Counted from the stretch's first letter, positions 1 to 13,320 are shown. The stretch is DNA of 64,000 bases from Xestospongia bergquistia (GCA_963965975.1 OZ014423.1:1922001-1986000), one strand, 5' to 3'. Numbers and translations: made by a program. Notes: generated by a model from the letters alone, not told the origin.

Positions 1-215
1 ACTGCAAAGTAGAATTATTCACTAACTGAGGATATTATTATCATATTCATTATATCTAAAGTTATATGTTTCTACTTGAAAGTAGTAGCCTCTTAGAAGT
101 TAAGATAGATCATTGCTTTCTCCTAAATAATGTAACTCTAGAAGTTAGTAAGAAATTGTTCAATAAATGGCATTCACCCATATAACCTGTCATGTCTTTT
201 ATTATATCTCTCTAG

Positions 216-3200
216 ATCATTATATGATGACAATGAACAAGATGATTTTCTGGTCAGTTTGCAAACCAGGATCAAGCAACACGAAAAAGATATTGAACGA
301 ATGTGTAACAAGAATTATCAGGTAAGACCAAGAAAATAGCTAGCTATAACATATTTAATGTAAATGTTATATGTTTTACTTAGATAGCTCATATTAAAGT
401 GTTAATAGATATAGTATTGTTCATATTTATTGATGTGTAGGGTTTTATTGAATCAGTGACTCATCTTGTTAAAGTTAAATCTGAAGCACACAAACTAAAA
501 AACAAAGTCACAGAAGCTGATAGGGTTATACAAGAGAGTGGTAATGAAGTAAGTACATACTAACCATAATGTATTAATACTATTAATACCAACTATAATG
601 TATTAATACCAACTATAATGTATTAATACTATTACTGTTATACCAACTATAATGTATTAATACTATTACTGTTATATCATCTTTGTGTTCTTATTTCTCC
701 AGCTTCTTGGTCATCTTAAAGACCTCCATACAGCACGAACTATTCAAAACAATATCACTGCTAGTATTGAGACTCTTACTTTATGTATACCAGGTATGTG
801 GTTGGATTGGAATTTTGGAATGGCAGTCATTAGCTCCTCTGGCTATGATTTTTATTATGACTCTCTGTCTCTGCATCTGCCCCTCTCTCTCTCTCAGTTC
901 TTGAGATGTATAGTAAGTTACAAGATCACATGGCAGAGCGGCATTTCTACTCTGCTCTCAAGACGTTGGAACAGTTGGAGCACATTTATTTGCCACGTGT
1001 TCGAGGTTACATCTTCTCTGAGTTATTAGCCGCTGAGATACCAAGAATGAGAGAGTCCATTGAGAACCAATCAAAGTCTGAACTGAAGGTAATCTGAATT
1101 GTAGTTTGAATATTATTGTCTATATCAATAATATAATACTGACTTTAATAATTATAATATTGAATAGCTCAAGCAAATCTTAAGGTTTTATGGCATATTT
1201 TCTCATATAGGAGTATTTGGCTAAAGTGAGAGATGTCTCTGGAGATATTGGAGAGGTAGCTATGCATCAGGTAACTCCAACATATATATATCACTTACAT
1301 TCTATATATGTTTAGATTTGTATATTTATATGTTTAAAGTTGTATATTCATATGTTTAAAGTTGTATATTTATATGTTTAGAGTTTGTATATTTATATGT
1401 TTAGAGTTGTATATTTATATGTTTAGAGTTGTATATTTATATGTTTAGAGTTTGTATATTTATATGTTTAAAGTTGTATATTTATATGTTTAGAGTTGTA
1501 TATTTATATGTTTAGAGTTTGTATATTTATATGTTTAGAGTTGTATATTTATATGTTTAGAGTTGTATATTTATATGTTTAGAGTTTGTATATTTATATG
1601 TTTAAAGTTGTATATTTATATGTTTAGAGTTTGTATATTTATATGTTTAGAGTTGTATATTTATATGTTTAGAGTTGTATATTTATATGTTTAGAGTTGT
1701 ATATTTATATGTTTCGAGTTGTGTATTTATATGTTTCGAGTTGTGTATTTATATGTTTAGAGTTGTATATTTATATGTTTAGAGTTGTATATTTATATGT
1801 TTCGAGTTGTGTATTTATATGTTTCGAGTTGTATATTTATATGTTTAGAGTTGTATATTTATATGTTTCGAGTTGTATATTTATATGTTTCGAGTTTGTA
1901 TATTTATATGTTTAGAGTTGTATATTTATATGTTTCGAGTTGTATATTTATATGTTTAGAGTTGTATATTTATATGTTTAGAGTTGTATATTTATATGTT
2001 TAGAGTTTGTATATTTATATGTTTCGAGTTGTATATTTATATGTTTAGAGTTTGTATATTTATATGTTTAGAGTTTGTATATTTATATGTTTAGAGTTTG
2101 TATATTTATATGTTTAGAGTTTGTATATTTATATGTTTCGAGTTGTATATTTATATGTTTAGAGTTATATAATGTTATTTTAAATGTTATTTCCTCTAGG
2201 CTCAACGGTTAGCACATCTACAACTGTCCAGTGATGTTCGTAAATTACTAATCAAACTCAAAGAGGGCCAGTCGCCAGATTATATAGAGATTGTGTGTAC
2301 TCAAGATATTGTAGACTTCTCTCCTGTTTATCGATGTCTACACATACACTCAGTGTTGGTTAGTAATACGATAGTGTCTATTAATTGCTAATGAATATAA
2401 GTAATAACATATTGATTGCCTAATTTGATGTGCTATGAGAATAATGCCATTATAACATAACTTGTGTTATTGTCACATCTATAGGGTAAGAGGGACCAAT
2501 TTGTAGAAGAGTATAGAAGTCATAGAAGGCAACAATTAAGACTGGCTATCAAACCACCTCTTAAAGTAAGACAATGAACTGAATTTAACAACAACTATTT
2601 ATTGCTGATATTATCTGTATTTATGTTAGGCTGATAATATTCAAGATTTCAAGCTTTATTTCTATCAGATTGTTGGGTAAGATTACACTCAATTATCTCT
2701 ATGTGTCTGAATTATAATGTATATGATTTTGTTCATTTAAATTCTCTAGGTTCTTTGTTGTCGAGGACACTATAATGCATACATGTCAGAGTATTAGTCA
2801 TAAAGGAGAGACAGAAGGACTTGTTTCACAATTTGTATTGGATGAGTTCTGGGATATGGCTACCTCTGAGATGCTCTCTGTACTACGACAGCACTGTGTA
2901 AGTATCACATTATTATTTTATTTTTAATCATTTGTATTAACAATGCTATATTCCAAGCATTATTAATGGTATTGTTATAATCAGGTCTAATTAGTTTATA
3001 GTTGTAGTTCTGATTTGTGATTACTTCTATCAATTTTAAGCATTTTATTTGATTTTTTTCTTTAACTATTTTCTTGTCATAGCTACATTGCAGCAACAAT
3101 CATCTCCTTTTGAAAATTAAACAATTAATTGTCTGGTTCTGTCATACTATTATGGTAAATGAAATATAAATTGTAATGTTACATTGTATTAATAAATTAA

Positions 3201-4948
3201 TTACCAACCAATAATCCCTATAAAATTATAACACAACTACACATTAACAAATTTAATTAACAAAATTACATGTTATGCAGTACATGTATATAATTCATTC
3301 TGTTAGGGGTATGGTTTCAAGAGTGACAAATTATATGAAGTGACTCTAGAAATCAGGTAACAATGATTGTTTATATAATAATGTTATAAGACCTCTTTCC
3401 TTTCAGAGAGCACTATGATGAGATACTTATGAAAACATATGGAGATGCTTTCAAGTGAGTAAAACAGAGTGTTACTTCAACTTACTAGTATATATTTTTT
3501 ACTTTTTCTTAGTAATCTATTAGCATCTGATGACTATACTCCAGTGATTGTTGAAACTGACCAACAATTTCAAGGCCTCTTGGAACTATTTCCTTATAAG
3601 GACTTGAATATACAGTTAGCACCATTTCCAAAGAAACTGCCTTTCTCTTCTATGGTGATCCAGATATTTAAACAGGTCTGAGTATATCTAAATGATAGCT
3701 CTTACTATATCTCTAATCTTATCACTTCTTCTATCTTATTATCATTCAACTTGTCTTCTTATTAATTTGTCTATCTTCTTATCACTTTACTTGTCTCTTT
3801 ATTACTCAGCCTGTTTCTTTGTTATTGTTAGGGATAAGTCAAGTTATAAACAAATAAAATTACTAATTAAGAATCCTATTATATTATTATTATTATTATT
3901 ACTCTAGATCAAATCATATGTAGAAGCATGTGCTGACTATTCTGACAAACTGAACTTAAGGTAATAATAAAACATTTATAATATTATTGTATTGTTGTTA
4001 ATGTCTCTTGATTATGAATTATTAATAATTATTAAATTGTGTTACAGTCGTACTGAGATTGATGAAGCAGTAAGAAAATCAGTGAATTTACTATTAACAA
4101 AATCCATGAGTGGTCAGTACCTTATCACTAGTTCAATATAATTTGTGTCTGTTGTTAGGTTGTCTGGCTAATTTGATTGACAAAGGTAACCTCACTTTAC
4201 GTCAAGTAAGTCAACTTTACCAACAATAGTTTAGTATTGTTTGTACTAATGCTGTGATACATATTGTTAATATTGTTTTTAGTTGTCTCAATTATGGGTT
4301 AACTTGGATCAGTTGGAAAAGTCTGAAGATGAACTGGACAACTACATTGCTTTAGTGACTGGGTAAGATGTTTACTCATACAGTAACTTACATGGCAATC
4401 CTTTCTCACAATGTTAGAGTTCCAAGATCCGATACAGGTAGTATGCAATCACGTCTTTATGGCTTCTCTATCTTCAAGGTGAATATATCATGATGAATTA
4501 TGTGTAGAGAGAAAGAGATAGCACATGACTATTGTATTCCTTCATGCTACAAATAGATAGCTATTACAAAGTTATTTCAATGTAATTAATATTGGTACCA
4601 CTTTAATGTTTCTATATAGTATAAGTATCATTTAATTATATCATACACAATTAAAAGTCAAGAACATTAATTTATTATGTTGTATTAGGTATAGCTTTAA
4701 TTCATAATTCATTTCAGGATGCCAAACGTATTGCTGAAAGCAAAATTTTACAACAACTTCAGACACAGATAAGTGAATTAATGGAGGGTGTGACTTATGA
4801 TTGGACTCCTAAAGAATCTATAAAACGACCACCAGGAGTTATAGAGGATGTTATTAGATTTATGAACTCCACTTTTGAGATTCTTACCTGTACTCCAGTA
4901 AGTAGTGTAATTACATAATTATATATACTCTCTCTGTCTCTCTCTCTG

Positions 4949-5002
<54 letters not shown>

Positions 5003-6027
5003 TCTTTCTCTCTCCAGACAACAGTCATTGACAATGTATGCATTCATGCTATTCAATACCTTGTGGGCTTAATGGAAAACATTCTCTTGGATGAGAGGGT
5101 ATGTATTGTCCTTTTATTGTCTGTCCTAATGCAGAATGTATTACAATAGAAAGAGCTCATTAAAATTTATTTCTTAGGTTCCTCGTATGAATATGGATGG
5201 TCTGAGAGGTTTTGGTGCAGATGTGGAAAGATGTGAAGGTATTTTTGTGATATGAGTGTTTCCTTATTAATATCATACTTCTTGACAGATTTTGTACGTA
5301 ACACTGCTAGTAAGATGGTACCTTCTTTAAGAGAAGGGGCAAGTGGACTTACTGGTGGCATGGCTGACTCCATTTTTGCAAGGCTTAAACAGGTAATACT
5401 TATTATAGCACACAGTAGTAGTAGCATTACAATTAGAATATCAATTATATACTGTTAGGATACTATTAGGATATCAATTAAATACTATTAGGATATCATT
5501 AGGATATTATTAGGATATTGATTAAATACTCTATCACATTTTTAGTTGCTGACACTATTTGAAGAGGGGGCATGGACAGATTATATCACAGAACTAACCA
5601 ATGTTGGCCAAAAGAGGTTTCCTTCTGTCCCTCCTGAGGCAGTCTATAACTTACTTACTAAGTAAGTCAAATACTATATAAGAGAGGCCTCTATTTGAGA
5701 CAGAAATTGGGAATAATATCAAAGCTCACATAAGCCAACAGTAATGAACAGTATATAGTGCACTATGACAAATAGCTATGGATTATCTTCACCACGTTCT
5801 ACAAATCTGCTACTAGATAGATTCTTGGATCTGTAGTTAGGAGATGCCTAACTTAGCATTTATATTTTGTTCTGTGTAGGGTGCTAGAGTTTGAACGTAA
5901 AAAGAAAAAGAAGTTTCAAGGAATGTCTGCCATAAAAGAACGCCTCAAATATTATGATCTTATATTGAAAAGGTTGCAAGATTTTATGGAAGAAGGCAGA
6001 TCTGGTCTAACTAGCAAAATTGAATGA
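216..6027 (+). CDS. EXOC6: Exocyst complex component 6 (Sec15), 5' partial
   Basis: Sec15 subunit of the exocyst, which tethers secretory vesicles to the plasma membrane and binds Rab GTPases. I join 24 exons: 216-321, 441-548, 703-793, 898-1088, 1211-1270, 2200-2358, 2485-2565, 2630-2676, 2750-2897, 3083-3154, 3307-3356, 3407-3454, 3513-3675, 3908-3960, 4048-4112, 4159-4205, 4283-4362, 4418-4478, 4718-4897, 5018-5098, 5178-5238, 5289-5392, 5546-5661, 5880-6027. All phases agree and give about 773 residues, near the family length of about 800. The first few dozen residues lie left of the window. Recognisable Sec15 stretches include LEMYSKL, YSALKTLEQLE, VDFSPVYRCLHI, a STEIDDMLRKS-like segment and YDWTP. 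A poly(A) signal AATAAA lies at 6042-6047. Identity is very secure; single splice borders are inferred by eye. Confidence 0.95.
557..678. repeat. Short AT-rich tandem repeat in EXOC6 intron
   Basis: The intron holds several imperfect copies of a unit around AATGTATTAATACYA, some followed by CTATTACTGTTATA. It has no coding role. Confidence 0.7.
1302..2171. repeat. 22/23-bp minisatellite in EXOC6 intron
   Basis: About 38 tandem copies of a 22-23 base unit, GTATATTTATATGTTTAGAG plus TT or TTT, fill most of the intron between exons 1211-1270 and 2200-2358. Variants are A/C at one position (TTTAGAG versus TTTCGAG, also TTTAAAG) and two or three Ts before GTAT. Because 22 is not a multiple of three and the unit has few stops, it produces long spurious open frames on the + strand. 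These are not genes. Confidence 0.97.
4926..5016. repeat. CT microsatellite in EXOC6 intron
   Basis: (CT)n with interspersed GT directly precedes the acceptor of exon 5018-5098 and acts as an exceptionally long polypyrimidine tract. Confidence 0.9.
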
Positions 6028-6344
6028 TTATAAAATGTTATAATAAAACAAACAAAAGGCCTTGTTTTCACTTACTTTATTTATACATTATAACTACAGA
6101 CTATTATTTGCTTTGCTGCTCAAAGCTACAGGTGCTTCTAGTCAAAGGGCTGGCTAGATCATGACTAGTATTAATATTATAATTTTGTTCCTTTGGCTGC
6201 ATTATATATTTGACTGACCCATTCTTTAAAACAATAAAATTTAATAAAACACTGTCTCAAAAATCCTCTCTTAAAAGAACAAAACTCTATTGTTAGTAAT
6301 AGGTTACATTACCAATGTGTATTGTGTGATATGATATATATTAG

Positions 6345-6922
6345 ACTGCGAGCTCAAGAGGTAAAAATGAAAACTACAACCTCAAAAGTGGCAAGTAAAC
6401 TCAAAGTCAAGAAAGGACCTAATCCAGTCAAGACTGCTTTGAGATCACTCCATGACTACCTGCAGGTATGTTGTAGTAACTTGTATTTCACTCGCTAGTT
6501 GGCTCATTATTATAAGTATTGGTAGTTTCTATACATGTTATGTTAACTACATTGCACTCTGCTTCATATTAAACCAATGAGCTTGTACTGAATGTGTATA
6601 TGGAATAAACACTGTTAGCTTAAATCATATGTAATGCTTCCTAATCTGACATGTGACACATAAATGTAATCAAGTTGATTAGAGGAATGGTATGGTTGTC
6701 AATATACTTTATTCTTTGGCATCTATTTGATAGGATAGACACTCACTCGAACATACTATTGGCTCACGATTAGCAATGGTAGATCGAGACCGAGACCGCT
6801 CATTTTCATTAGCACGAACCTCTCCTGTTTTGTTTCAAAGAAAAGGAACTAATCGTTCTATGACATCAGAGGCTACTTCTGCTTCAAGTGGTACTAGCTC
6901 ACCTGTTAAGGAAGAGGTGTAG
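6345..6922 (+). CDS. Small orphan protein, two exons
   Basis: Two exons join in frame: one ending at 6465 (donor GTATGT) and 6734-6922 (acceptor TTGATAG, stop TAG). If translation starts at the ATG at 6367 the product is about 95 residues. The frame stays open back to a possible acceptor at 6343-6344, so an upstream exon is possible. The N-terminal part is lysine-rich. The second exon has an RDRDRS patch and a serine/threonine-rich tail ending in PVKEEV. I do not recognise the family. It lies 300 bases after the EXOC6 poly(A) signal on the same strand, so it could also be an alternative 3' exon pair of a neighbour. The evidence is open frame, splice signals and biased composition only. Confidence 0.5.
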
Positions 6923-8452
6923 TGACAAAATAATGATTTAATTTAAATGTGTGTTTTAAAATCAGAATCAACAATCAAATTTTCATGAATATAACTTTGT
7001 TTATTTTAGTTCTAACGTTTTATTTTATTGTAGTTTTAGAATATTTGAATTGTGTTGAAAGTAACAATTTTTATAGTAGCCATCAGAATACTCTGTTATC
7101 ATAACTTGTGCGACATGGTCACATGGCACAAGGGAAGTTTCGTGAGAAATCCCTCCTCCCATCAATTTATGAAGCATTATTCAGTTATGACAAGTTCTAG
7201 TTAGTATACAAGCTCTGGATGATTGTAGTTTTAGTTCTGATTTAGTTCACATTTCTTAAATAGTTCTAATTTTAGCTTTAGTTACTACAGGTCAAAAGGG
7301 CATACTATACACACTATTAAAAAGATTAGTTGTTAACCCGTTCATGGTCACTTAATTATAAGTTATATACATACATGATACCCACAAAATGCATTGAAAA
7401 TTGTTAACAATGTTATCATTACTAATTACTATGGAATTGACATTTCATGTACTTCAATTAATGACTTCTTAAAAAGGACATGTATGTGGTATGTAGGATT
7501 GTCTTATTATAAAACCACAGTGACAGCTCTTACATATAGACCCAGCATTCATGAAATATCTTCTATCTAACTAAATGGACATCAAAATCCCTCTTACAAT
7601 ACAAAACTGCCAAGTGTTAATCAGTATATGAGTTATGAAACTGGACTATTCTCAGTGTTATAAGCTGTAATTATAAGCAATCTATATGAATATTTGTTGT
7701 TAATTTAACCAATCAATCTTTCATTGTAAAAGTACTTTTATTTTTAGTTAGTAAACTAAAACAAGACTAATTCTTTTGATATAGTTTTAGTATAAATACA
7801 ATTATTGTTAATTAATAGTTAATTCCTATGTTTTAATTTTATTTTATTGTAGTTTTTAGAATCTATGAAATGTATATATTAGAGGTAACAGTTTTTGTAC
7901 TCATAATTGTGTACAACTCAAAAATATCACATTAATAGCTACCATAATGGTAACCAATCTTCTTACAACAATAAATTATTAAATTACGACCACTTTTCTA
8001 TGAACATTCATGACCAATTAACATGACGTTTTTGTTCATACATAATATTGTACTGCTTTAAGGTTAAAGATGGAGCACAATGATTGAACTAACTATCATA
8101 ATACATAATACAGTTTCATTTATCATTGCATTATAGTTTTTCACTTGATATGTACATGGTACAAGAGACTATTCATGGCCATTCATGCATTTACTTCATT
8201 TTCAAGGATTGTAGTTTAGTAGAGTAACTCTTTCATTCGTGTTAGATACAGGTATGAAGGTCGCTAGGTTACAACAGGTAGCACAATAGGAATTAATATA
8301 CTATAATTATAGAGTTGTATCTAATATACAAATAATGGAAGAAATCAATAATTTATTCTTTCTCTGCTATTTATGATAAACTCAAAATAATTATAGCAGC
8401 AAATATATACTGTTTATGTAGTAGTTATATGATAATGATGTATGTGTGTCAG
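6923..8452. other. Intergenic, repeats only
   Basis: AT-rich sequence without a supportable gene. It contains the first copy of a dispersed repeat (7908-8190) and sequence that recurs downstream of the second receptor copy around 10785-10890, so at least 7.9-8.3 kb belongs to the duplicated receptor block. Confidence 0.6.
7908..8190. repeat. Dispersed repeat family, copy 1
   Basis: A segment of about 280 bases shares long stretches with 9728-9960, 10120-10420 and 13090-13390. Its core contains TTTAAGGTTAAAGATGGAGC followed by ACAATGATTGAA, then an AT-rich run and a CATTATA...CACTTGATAT...CATGGTACAAG tail. It has no coding capacity. It may be a non-autonomous element or simply part of the receptor duplication. 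Confidence 0.75.
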
Positions 8453-9406
8453 TTATATCATTCTTTTCATCAGTCTATACATTTCTATAGCTTCCCGTAT
8501 TCTTTTCTCATTAGACTTATTATGTTGTCTTGCTACATAACACAATATAATTAAGTAAATAGTAAAACTAATACCAGTTATCAGACCCCAGCTAGAAGAT
8601 GATATAGCATGGAACATCAAGAGATAGGTATTTTCAACTGGATGAATAGTTTGATATGTGTGATTGATAGTACCTAACCAATCGAGAAATAGATATACAA
8701 TTGTGTACAAGAGGATTGGTAACACTTGTAGAAACCAAGTCTTAAACTCTTTCTTCTCTTTTCGCTTGTACACCTTTGGCATTAGGACAAAAATTATGAT
8801 GACCAAGACTGTATTGATCACTTCTAAAATAAAGTGAGGAACATACCACAAAATATATTGTTCAATAAGTCCAACAAGATACTCTGTGCAGTCTTTATCC
8901 TCTTTACGAATCCAACACCAAGCTCCTGCTAGGCCATATGTGTCATGAATGAATGGGATCCATGAGAATGTAAGAGGTACAATAAATGGAGCTAAAAAAT
9001 AGCAAAATTCAAGTTTAGGATAGCTCTTATCAAAGGAAAACAACAGAACATGTATAGTAGCCATGAGGGAGAAGAGAAGAACTATCCAAGCTGAGTACTG
9101 ATTTAAAAACCCAACAGCCACACACCAATGTTTATGATCTCCCTCATCCTTTACAGCTATTACCTGAAGTAAAGTAACAATAGCTCTAATAATAGCTGAT
9201 ATTGTGATGTAGAACACTAAACGATGTGAAGGTAGACCTTTCTTGCTGAAAATGCATTTGATATGTCCAAGGAAACAAAGACATTCCATTAATATCAATG
9301 TGAGCACACAAACAATTAGAGACAAACCACTGGTAATTCCACAAGCTATTAGTAACTGCTTCTGTAGATCTTCAGTGACTCCACCACAAGTAATATTGAT
9401 AGCCAT
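8453..9406 (-). CDS. Seven-transmembrane receptor, cAMP-receptor-like
   Basis: Single-exon protein of about 317 residues with seven hydrophobic segments and a short charged C-tail. I start at the ATG at 9406 (MAINITCGG), since the frame upstream has no ATG before 9421. The short N-terminus has an NITC glycosylation site. Features typical of the slime-mould cAMP-receptor-like/secretin-like GPCR group are the TM3 start KHWC...NQYSAW, a long second extracellular loop with AGAWCWI and a second cysteine (CTEYLV), and a basic third loop (KVYKRKEKKEFKTW) after TM5. It probably sits in the plasma membrane and couples to G proteins; ligand unknown. A frameshifted tandem paralogue lies at 11600-12600. 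The assignment to a GPCR is firm and the subfamily is an inference. Confidence 0.85.
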   Translation of the reverse strand: MAINITCGGVTEDLQKQLLIACGITSGLSLIVCVLTLILMECLCFLGHIKCIFSKKGLPSHRLVFYITISAIIRAIVTLLQVIAVKDEGDHKHWCVAVGFLNQYSAWIVLLFSLMATIHVLLFSFDKSYPKLEFCYFLAPFIVPLTFSWIPFIHDTYGLAGAWCWIRKEDKDCTEYLVGLIEQYILWYVPHFILEVINTVLVIIIFVLMPKVYKRKEKKEFKTWFLQVLPILLYTIVYLFLDWLGTINHTYQTIHPVENTYLLMFHAISSSSWGLITGISFTIYLIILCYVARQHNKSNEKRIREAIEMYRLMKRMI

Positions 9407-9727
9407 CTTACACAAATTCAACCAAACAATAGCTATGATAATTGATGGAAGTTAAGATCCTCCTTTTATAGGTATATCTTTCTTGACAACAACAGTCACA
9501 ACAATGAATGAAAATGGAAGCCTATTTTGTTCATGATGTTTTGGGTGGAGTGCTCAGAAAAGGCTTGTCCAATTATGTTAGCATATTTTTAGAATAATTG
9601 GCATGCTTTGTAATTATAGCATGAATGAATTTTAAAAGAGAAGTGGGTGGATATTGTGGGTGGAGTCCAGGCTGAATCTTCCACTCCACATGGTCCACAA
9701 ATCAGTAACACATGGTTACTTCAATGA

Positions 9728-9960
9728 TAATTGTGCTACAACTCACAAAATATCAAATTAATAGTCACCAGAATGATAACCTATCTTCTTCATATTAATG
9801 ATAAATTATTAATTATGACCATTTTTCTAAGAGCATCCATAATCAACTAAAATGACATGTTTGATTCATACATAATATTGTATTGCTTTAAGGTTAAAGA
9901 TGGATCACAATGATTGAAATAACTATAATATATATATATATATATGTATATGTATATACA
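9728..9960. repeat. Dispersed repeat family, copy 2
   Basis: Same order of blocks as 7908-8190 (TTGTGCTACAACTCA, then TTATGACCA, then the GGTTAAAGATGG core), ending in a (TA)n run. Confidence 0.75.
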
Positions 9961-10119
9961 GTTTCAAAATTCGTTTGCATTTTAAGTACCATTTTTGTAC
10001 TGATGGCATGATAGCAACAGTCATAACAATGAATGAAAGTGCAAACGTTTTTATTCATTATGTTTTGGGTGTGGTGGAGTCAAAGAATCCCAATCTCACA
10101 TGTCCACTAATTAGTACTT

Positions 10120-10420
10120 TAATGATAATTGTGCTATAACTCAAAAATATCAAATTAATAGCCACCAAAATATAACCTGTCTTCGTATTAACAATAAATT
10201 ATTAATTACAATCACTTTTCTAAGAGCATTCATGATCAATTAACATGAAACTTTTGATTCATACATAATATTGTACTGCTTTAAGGTTAAAGATGGAGCA
10301 CAATGATTGAAATAATTATAATAATATATAATATATATATACAATGTCATTTATCAGTGCATTATTGTTTGTCAACTGATATCTGATATATTATGTGACA
10401 TGGTACAAGGGATTTTCATA
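10120..10420. repeat. Dispersed repeat family, copy 3
   Basis: Same block order as 7908-8190, including the core and the CATGGTACAAG tail. Confidence 0.75.
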
Positions 10421-11599
10421 CAATATTCCTAAAACTTACAAAGTATTATTTAGTTATGACAATGCTGTGATAAATCAACTGCTTTAGTAAACAGTAAACA
10501 GACCAGAATTAATTTCAGCTATAATACATTATGAATTTTGTGATATTATTAGTTTTAGTATACTTGTATTGACTGTTAATAAAGTTGTTATATCTTGAAT
10601 TGATCTCTTCCTAATTCCTCAATGTTATCAGGTTGGATTAATAAAAATACACAGACTGTGTACTGATATTATGAAAAGTGAGCATGTTCTTGGATAAAAT
10701 AAGAAGTTTACCAGATAATAGTTTTCCTGTCATCTTTTTTCCATTGTCTTGATTGTATTAATTTTAATTGACTTAGCATGAGCAATGCATGCATTTACTT
10801 CATTTTAAAGGATTGTATGCTAGTATACTGACTCTCTCATGCATGTTAGATATAGATATGAAGGTTGTCAGCAGGTAGCACGATAAGAATTAATTGAGGA
10901 ACAAACACTTATAATATTGATATGCTTGAAACCAACATAAGTTGTTACACTGCATCTTATATTAATTATAATGAATAAGAGAGATTTAAGAACATATTCA
11001 ATTCACTCTAGTTACTATTTAGCATATTACACAGAAGAGAACAAACTAAATGTGTCTTATGCACTTAGACCTAATATAATTATATCCCTAATTAATGTTT
11101 AAGTACATTTGCTATATGAATCTTATTGTATTATTATGTCATTATTTACAAACTTTGTTTTTAATATTATCACATTGTTAAACAGCTAAGAATTTATTGA
11201 AAAATTAATTCAACATATTGATAATATTAATATAGCAGTAAATTAACAATGTTAATTCAGAAGAACAAAGGAGGTGGAATAGTAACATATATTTTTACTA
11301 CATATTTAAGGCAATAAAGGTAATGTAATATTTACATAGCATAGAAGATAACAGTATTGAAGTGTATATTTTTAGTACATATTTAATTCACAATAATACA
11401 ATAGTTGTATAAGGAATGAAATGTAATATAACAAATACGTACATCTCGTATACATTATGTAAAAAATAGGTGGTTCAAAAATAATGAAAAATTTGGATAT
11501 ACCTTTTTATATCTAAAACCATTTCATTTATATTATGAAACAATAAATGTTTCAATTTATTTTCTCTGTGCAAACACAGAATGTTTATGTAGTTAATAG

Positions 11600-12600
11600 T
11601 TATAGGTATGTTGATGTATGTGTGTTACTTATATCATTCTTGTCATCTATTGATAAATATCTATAGTTTTTCTGTATTCTCTCAATGGACTTATTATGTT
11701 GTCTTGCTACATAGTACAATATAATTAAGTAAATAGTAAAACTAGTCCCAGTTATCAGACCCCAGCTGGAAGATGATATAGCATGGAACATCCAGAGATG
11801 GATATTTTCAACTGGATGAATAGTTCGATATATGCGATTGATGGTACCTAACCAATTGAGAAATAGATATACAATTGTGTACAAAAGGATTGGTAACACT
11901 TGTAGAAACCATGTCTTAAACTCTTTCTTCCCTTTTCGCTTGTACACCTTTCTCATTAGCACAAAAATTATGATGACCAAGACTGTATTGATAACCTCTA
12001 AAATGAAGTGAGGAACATACCACAAAATATATTGTTCAATAAGTCCAGCAAAATACTTTTAAGTCCAACAAGATACTCTGTGCAGTCTTTATCCTCTTTA
12101 CGAATCCAACACCAAGCTCCTGCTAAGCCATAGGTGTCATGGATGAATGGGATCCATGAGAATGTAAGAGGTACAATAAATGGAGCTAAAATATAGCAAA
12201 ATTCAAGTTTAGGATAGCTCTTATCAAAGGAAAACAACAGAACATGTATAGTAGCCATCAGGGAGAAGAGAAGAACTATCCAAGCTGAGTACTGATTTAA
12301 AAACCCAACAGCCATACACCAATGTTTATGATGTCCGTCATCCTTTTCAGCTGTTGTCTGAAGTAAAGTGACAATAGCTCTAATAATAGCTGATATTGTG
12401 ATGTAGAACACTAAACGATGTGAAGGTAGACCTTTCTTGCTGAAAATGCATTTGATATGTCCAAGGAAACAAAAACATCCCATTAGTATCAATGTGAGCA
12501 CACTAGCAATTAGAGACAAACAACTGGTAATGCCACGAACTGTTAGTAACTGCTTCTGTAGATCTTCAGTGACTCCACCACAAGTAATATTGCTAGCCAT
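11600..12600 (-). pseudogene. Frameshifted copy of the seven-transmembrane receptor
   Basis: Tandem paralogue of the gene at 8453-9406, starting at ATG 12600 (MASNITCGG). It is collinear and close in sequence through TM1-TM5. At about 12045-12065 it carries 20 extra bases that near-duplicate the adjoining segment, shifting the frame after EYLVGL. The downstream half (WYVPHFILEV to the RQHNKS tail) continues in another frame from about 12025. A second small indel changes the C-terminal tail relative to the intact copy. It is either a recent pseudogene or an assembly/read error at the first site. A truncated product with about five membrane segments could still be made. Confidence 0.8.
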
Positions 12601-13265
12601 CTTGCACTAACTCAACCAAACGTTAACAACAGCTATGACGATTGATGAAGTTGTTAAGATCCTCCTTAAATATTTGTGGCCACAAATACAAAAATGATAC
12701 CTAACACTCAACCAAGAAAGCTGAGGTTGCTTCTTAGAACAGGAAGTTTTTTTAATTGGATATGTGAGAAGCTCCGGATCCATTGAGTTCCTGCTCAAGA
12801 CTCAAGATGGATGCGTAGCAACCGTTTGTTCGAGATTCGTTTGCGTGTTAAGTACCATTTTTGTACTTACAACAGTCATAACAATGAATGAAAGAGCAAA
12901 CTTTTTTGTTCATTATGTTTCGGGTGGAGTGCTCAGAATATGTTAGCGTATTTTGGGAATAATCGGCATGCCTTATAATTATAGCAAGTAAATAAATTTT
13001 AAAAGAGAAAATGGGTGAATATTGTGGGTGGAGAGTCAAGATTGAATCCCCCAATTCCATATGGTCCACAAGTCAGTAACACATGGCTGATAATTGTGCT
13101 ACAATTCACAAATATCACATTAATAGTCACCAAAATGATACTTATCTTTTTTATATTAATGAGAAATTAATAATTATGACCACTTTACTAAGAGCATCCA
13201 TGATCAATTAACAGACATGTACTGTTATAAGGTTAAAGATGGAGCACAATGATTGAAATAACTAT

Positions 13266-13320
<55 letters not shown>

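Larger units (their letters stand above)
9407..11599. other. Intergenic between receptor copies
   Basis: No gene seen. It holds dispersed-repeat copies at 9728-9960 and 10120-10420, an AT run at 9930-9957, and a block around 9427-9660 that matches the promoter side of the second receptor copy (12607-13030). The rest is AT-rich unique sequence. Confidence 0.6.

Noticed and set aside
1697..2003. Open frames encoding repeating YIYMFRVV/LYVSS peptides
   Set aside because: They are produced by the 22/23-base intronic minisatellite of EXOC6.
5167..5427. Minus-strand open frame opposite EXOC6
   Set aside because: It is antisense to conserved EXOC6 exons and shows no family features.
12607..13069. 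Short open frames upstream of the second receptor copy
   Set aside because: The sequence also occurs at 9427-9660 without these frames, so it is duplicated non-coding flank.
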